A stretch of DNA of 14,576 nucleotides from Deltaproteobacteria bacterium (GTDB lineage Bacteria; Desulfobacterota_B; Binatia; UBA9968). The stretch is from the NCBI GenBank assembly GCA_016193385.1, contig JACPSF010000457.1, forward strand, positions 1 to 14,576, read 5' to 3'. Every line of letters starts with the position of its first letter. Position 1 is the stretch's first letter. Positions 14,109 through 14,576 of the stretch are shown piece after piece. The translations under genes were made by a program, and so were the position numbers. A model generated the notes under the pieces. That model ran no database searches and was not told the origin of the DNA. It saw only the letters and a list, made by a program, of their open reading frames with translations.

Positions 14109-14576
14109 ATGGAGAACCCTCACGTCCTGCTGATTCACTCCGTTGGCTCCCCTTTGATCCCGGTTCAAAAGCTGCTTGAAGACCAAGGCTTTCGTATCCA
14201 CTTGACCCGTAGCTGGGAAGAAGCGGAACGGGTCTTGACTCTTTTTCCTTCTGGCGAGGTAAAACACGCCTTTATCGACGTCACGCTGTGTCAAGGCAAC
14301 GCATGGGAAAAATTCATACATAGAGCGCGAATAACCGCCTCCGATTTGATTGTCATTTGTTTTCATCCCCTTTTTGTACAAAGCCTTTACTCCCTTCTCA
14401 AGCAATCGCCTGCCGTGCAGGGCACGGCCCAACTGTCAGCGAATCTCCAGACCCCCCTGGTTGTGGGGGATACTCCAAAGTTTCGAGAGATTCTCTCGGT
14501 GGCAAACCGCTATGCCCAACACGACGTCACAGTCCTCCTCACGGGCGAGACCGGCACAGGCAAAGAGATTTTGGCA
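14109..14576 (+). CDS. Sigma-54 dependent transcriptional activator (NtrC family), 5' part
   Basis: The gene is cut by the right edge after 156 codons. The N-terminal ~105 residues have the pattern of a receiver domain: VLLIHS near 6-11, a helix ending in DQGFRIHLTRSWEEAERVL, and AFIDVTL with Asp57 at the phospho-acceptor place. The acidic pair that normally binds Mg is replaced by His10-Ser11, so it looks degenerate. The AAA+ domain starts at about 115 (PLVVGDTPKFREILSVANRYA) and has the Walker A motif GETGTGKE at 146-153. This is the ATPase that remodels sigma-54 RNA polymerase. The ATG at 14109 has AGGA (14100-14103) five bases upstream and a promoter about 150 bp upstream. Its likely targets are unknown; the neighbouring secretin gene is an inferred candidate. 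The rest of the AAA+ domain and any DNA-binding helix lie outside the window. Confidence 0.9.
   Translation, partial: MENPHVLLIHSVGSPLIPVQKLLEDQGFRIHLTRSWEEAERVLTLFPSGEVKHAFIDVTLCQGNAWEKFIHRARITASDLIVICFHPLFVQSLYSLLKQSPAVQGTAQLSANLQTPLVVGDTPKFREILSVANRYAQHDVTVLLTGETGTGKEILA

Overview
This is a GC-rich, densely coded stretch of a Gram-negative bacterial chromosome. An outer-membrane secretin and a SPOR domain indicate two membranes and a periplasm. I cannot place the organism from sequence alone. The gene style fits an uncultured deltaproteobacterial, NC10 or Binatota-like lineage, but that is a guess. No transposase, integrase, phage gene, CRISPR array, tRNA or rRNA was seen, so this looks like ordinary chromosome.

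Layout. Positions 1-214 hold no supported gene. On the minus strand at 215-1251 lie overlapping azlC and azlD genes (branched-chain amino-acid exporter type). Divergent from them, on the plus strand, is an MFS transporter (1367-2542). It is followed closely by a complete selenocysteine module: selA (2591-3982), selB (4038-5972) and selD (6039-7094). The selD gene is itself a selenoprotein gene. Its codon 20 is an in-frame TGA, followed by two back-to-back hairpins, the second of which resembles a bacterial SECIS. A stop-codon-based caller would cut selD to a 322-residue fragment starting at 6126. The module therefore makes its own selenium donor using the Sec machinery that the donor feeds. 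The tRNA-Sec gene (selC) is not in the window.

Convergent with selD is an oxaloacetate decarboxylase alpha / pyruvate carboxylase B-type carboxyltransferase without a biotinyl domain (7103-8566, minus). Divergent from it is a membrane-anchored SlyD-like FKBP prolyl isomerase (8770-9303, plus). A second MFS transporter, Fsr-like, lies on the minus strand (9342-10595).

The right end is a secretion or pilus-type region. A GspD-like secretin of 929 residues (10970-13759) carries a proline-rich insert in its N3 region and, unusually, a C-terminal SPOR domain. After a 349-bp gap comes the start of a sigma-54 activator gene (14109 to the right edge). The gap holds consensus -35 and -10 boxes and a possible pseudoknot leader. 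A weak sigma-54 promoter candidate lies upstream of the secretin, which raises the possibility that the activator controls it. The two points most worth a second look are the Sec-containing SelD with its SECIS and the secretin-SPOR fusion.
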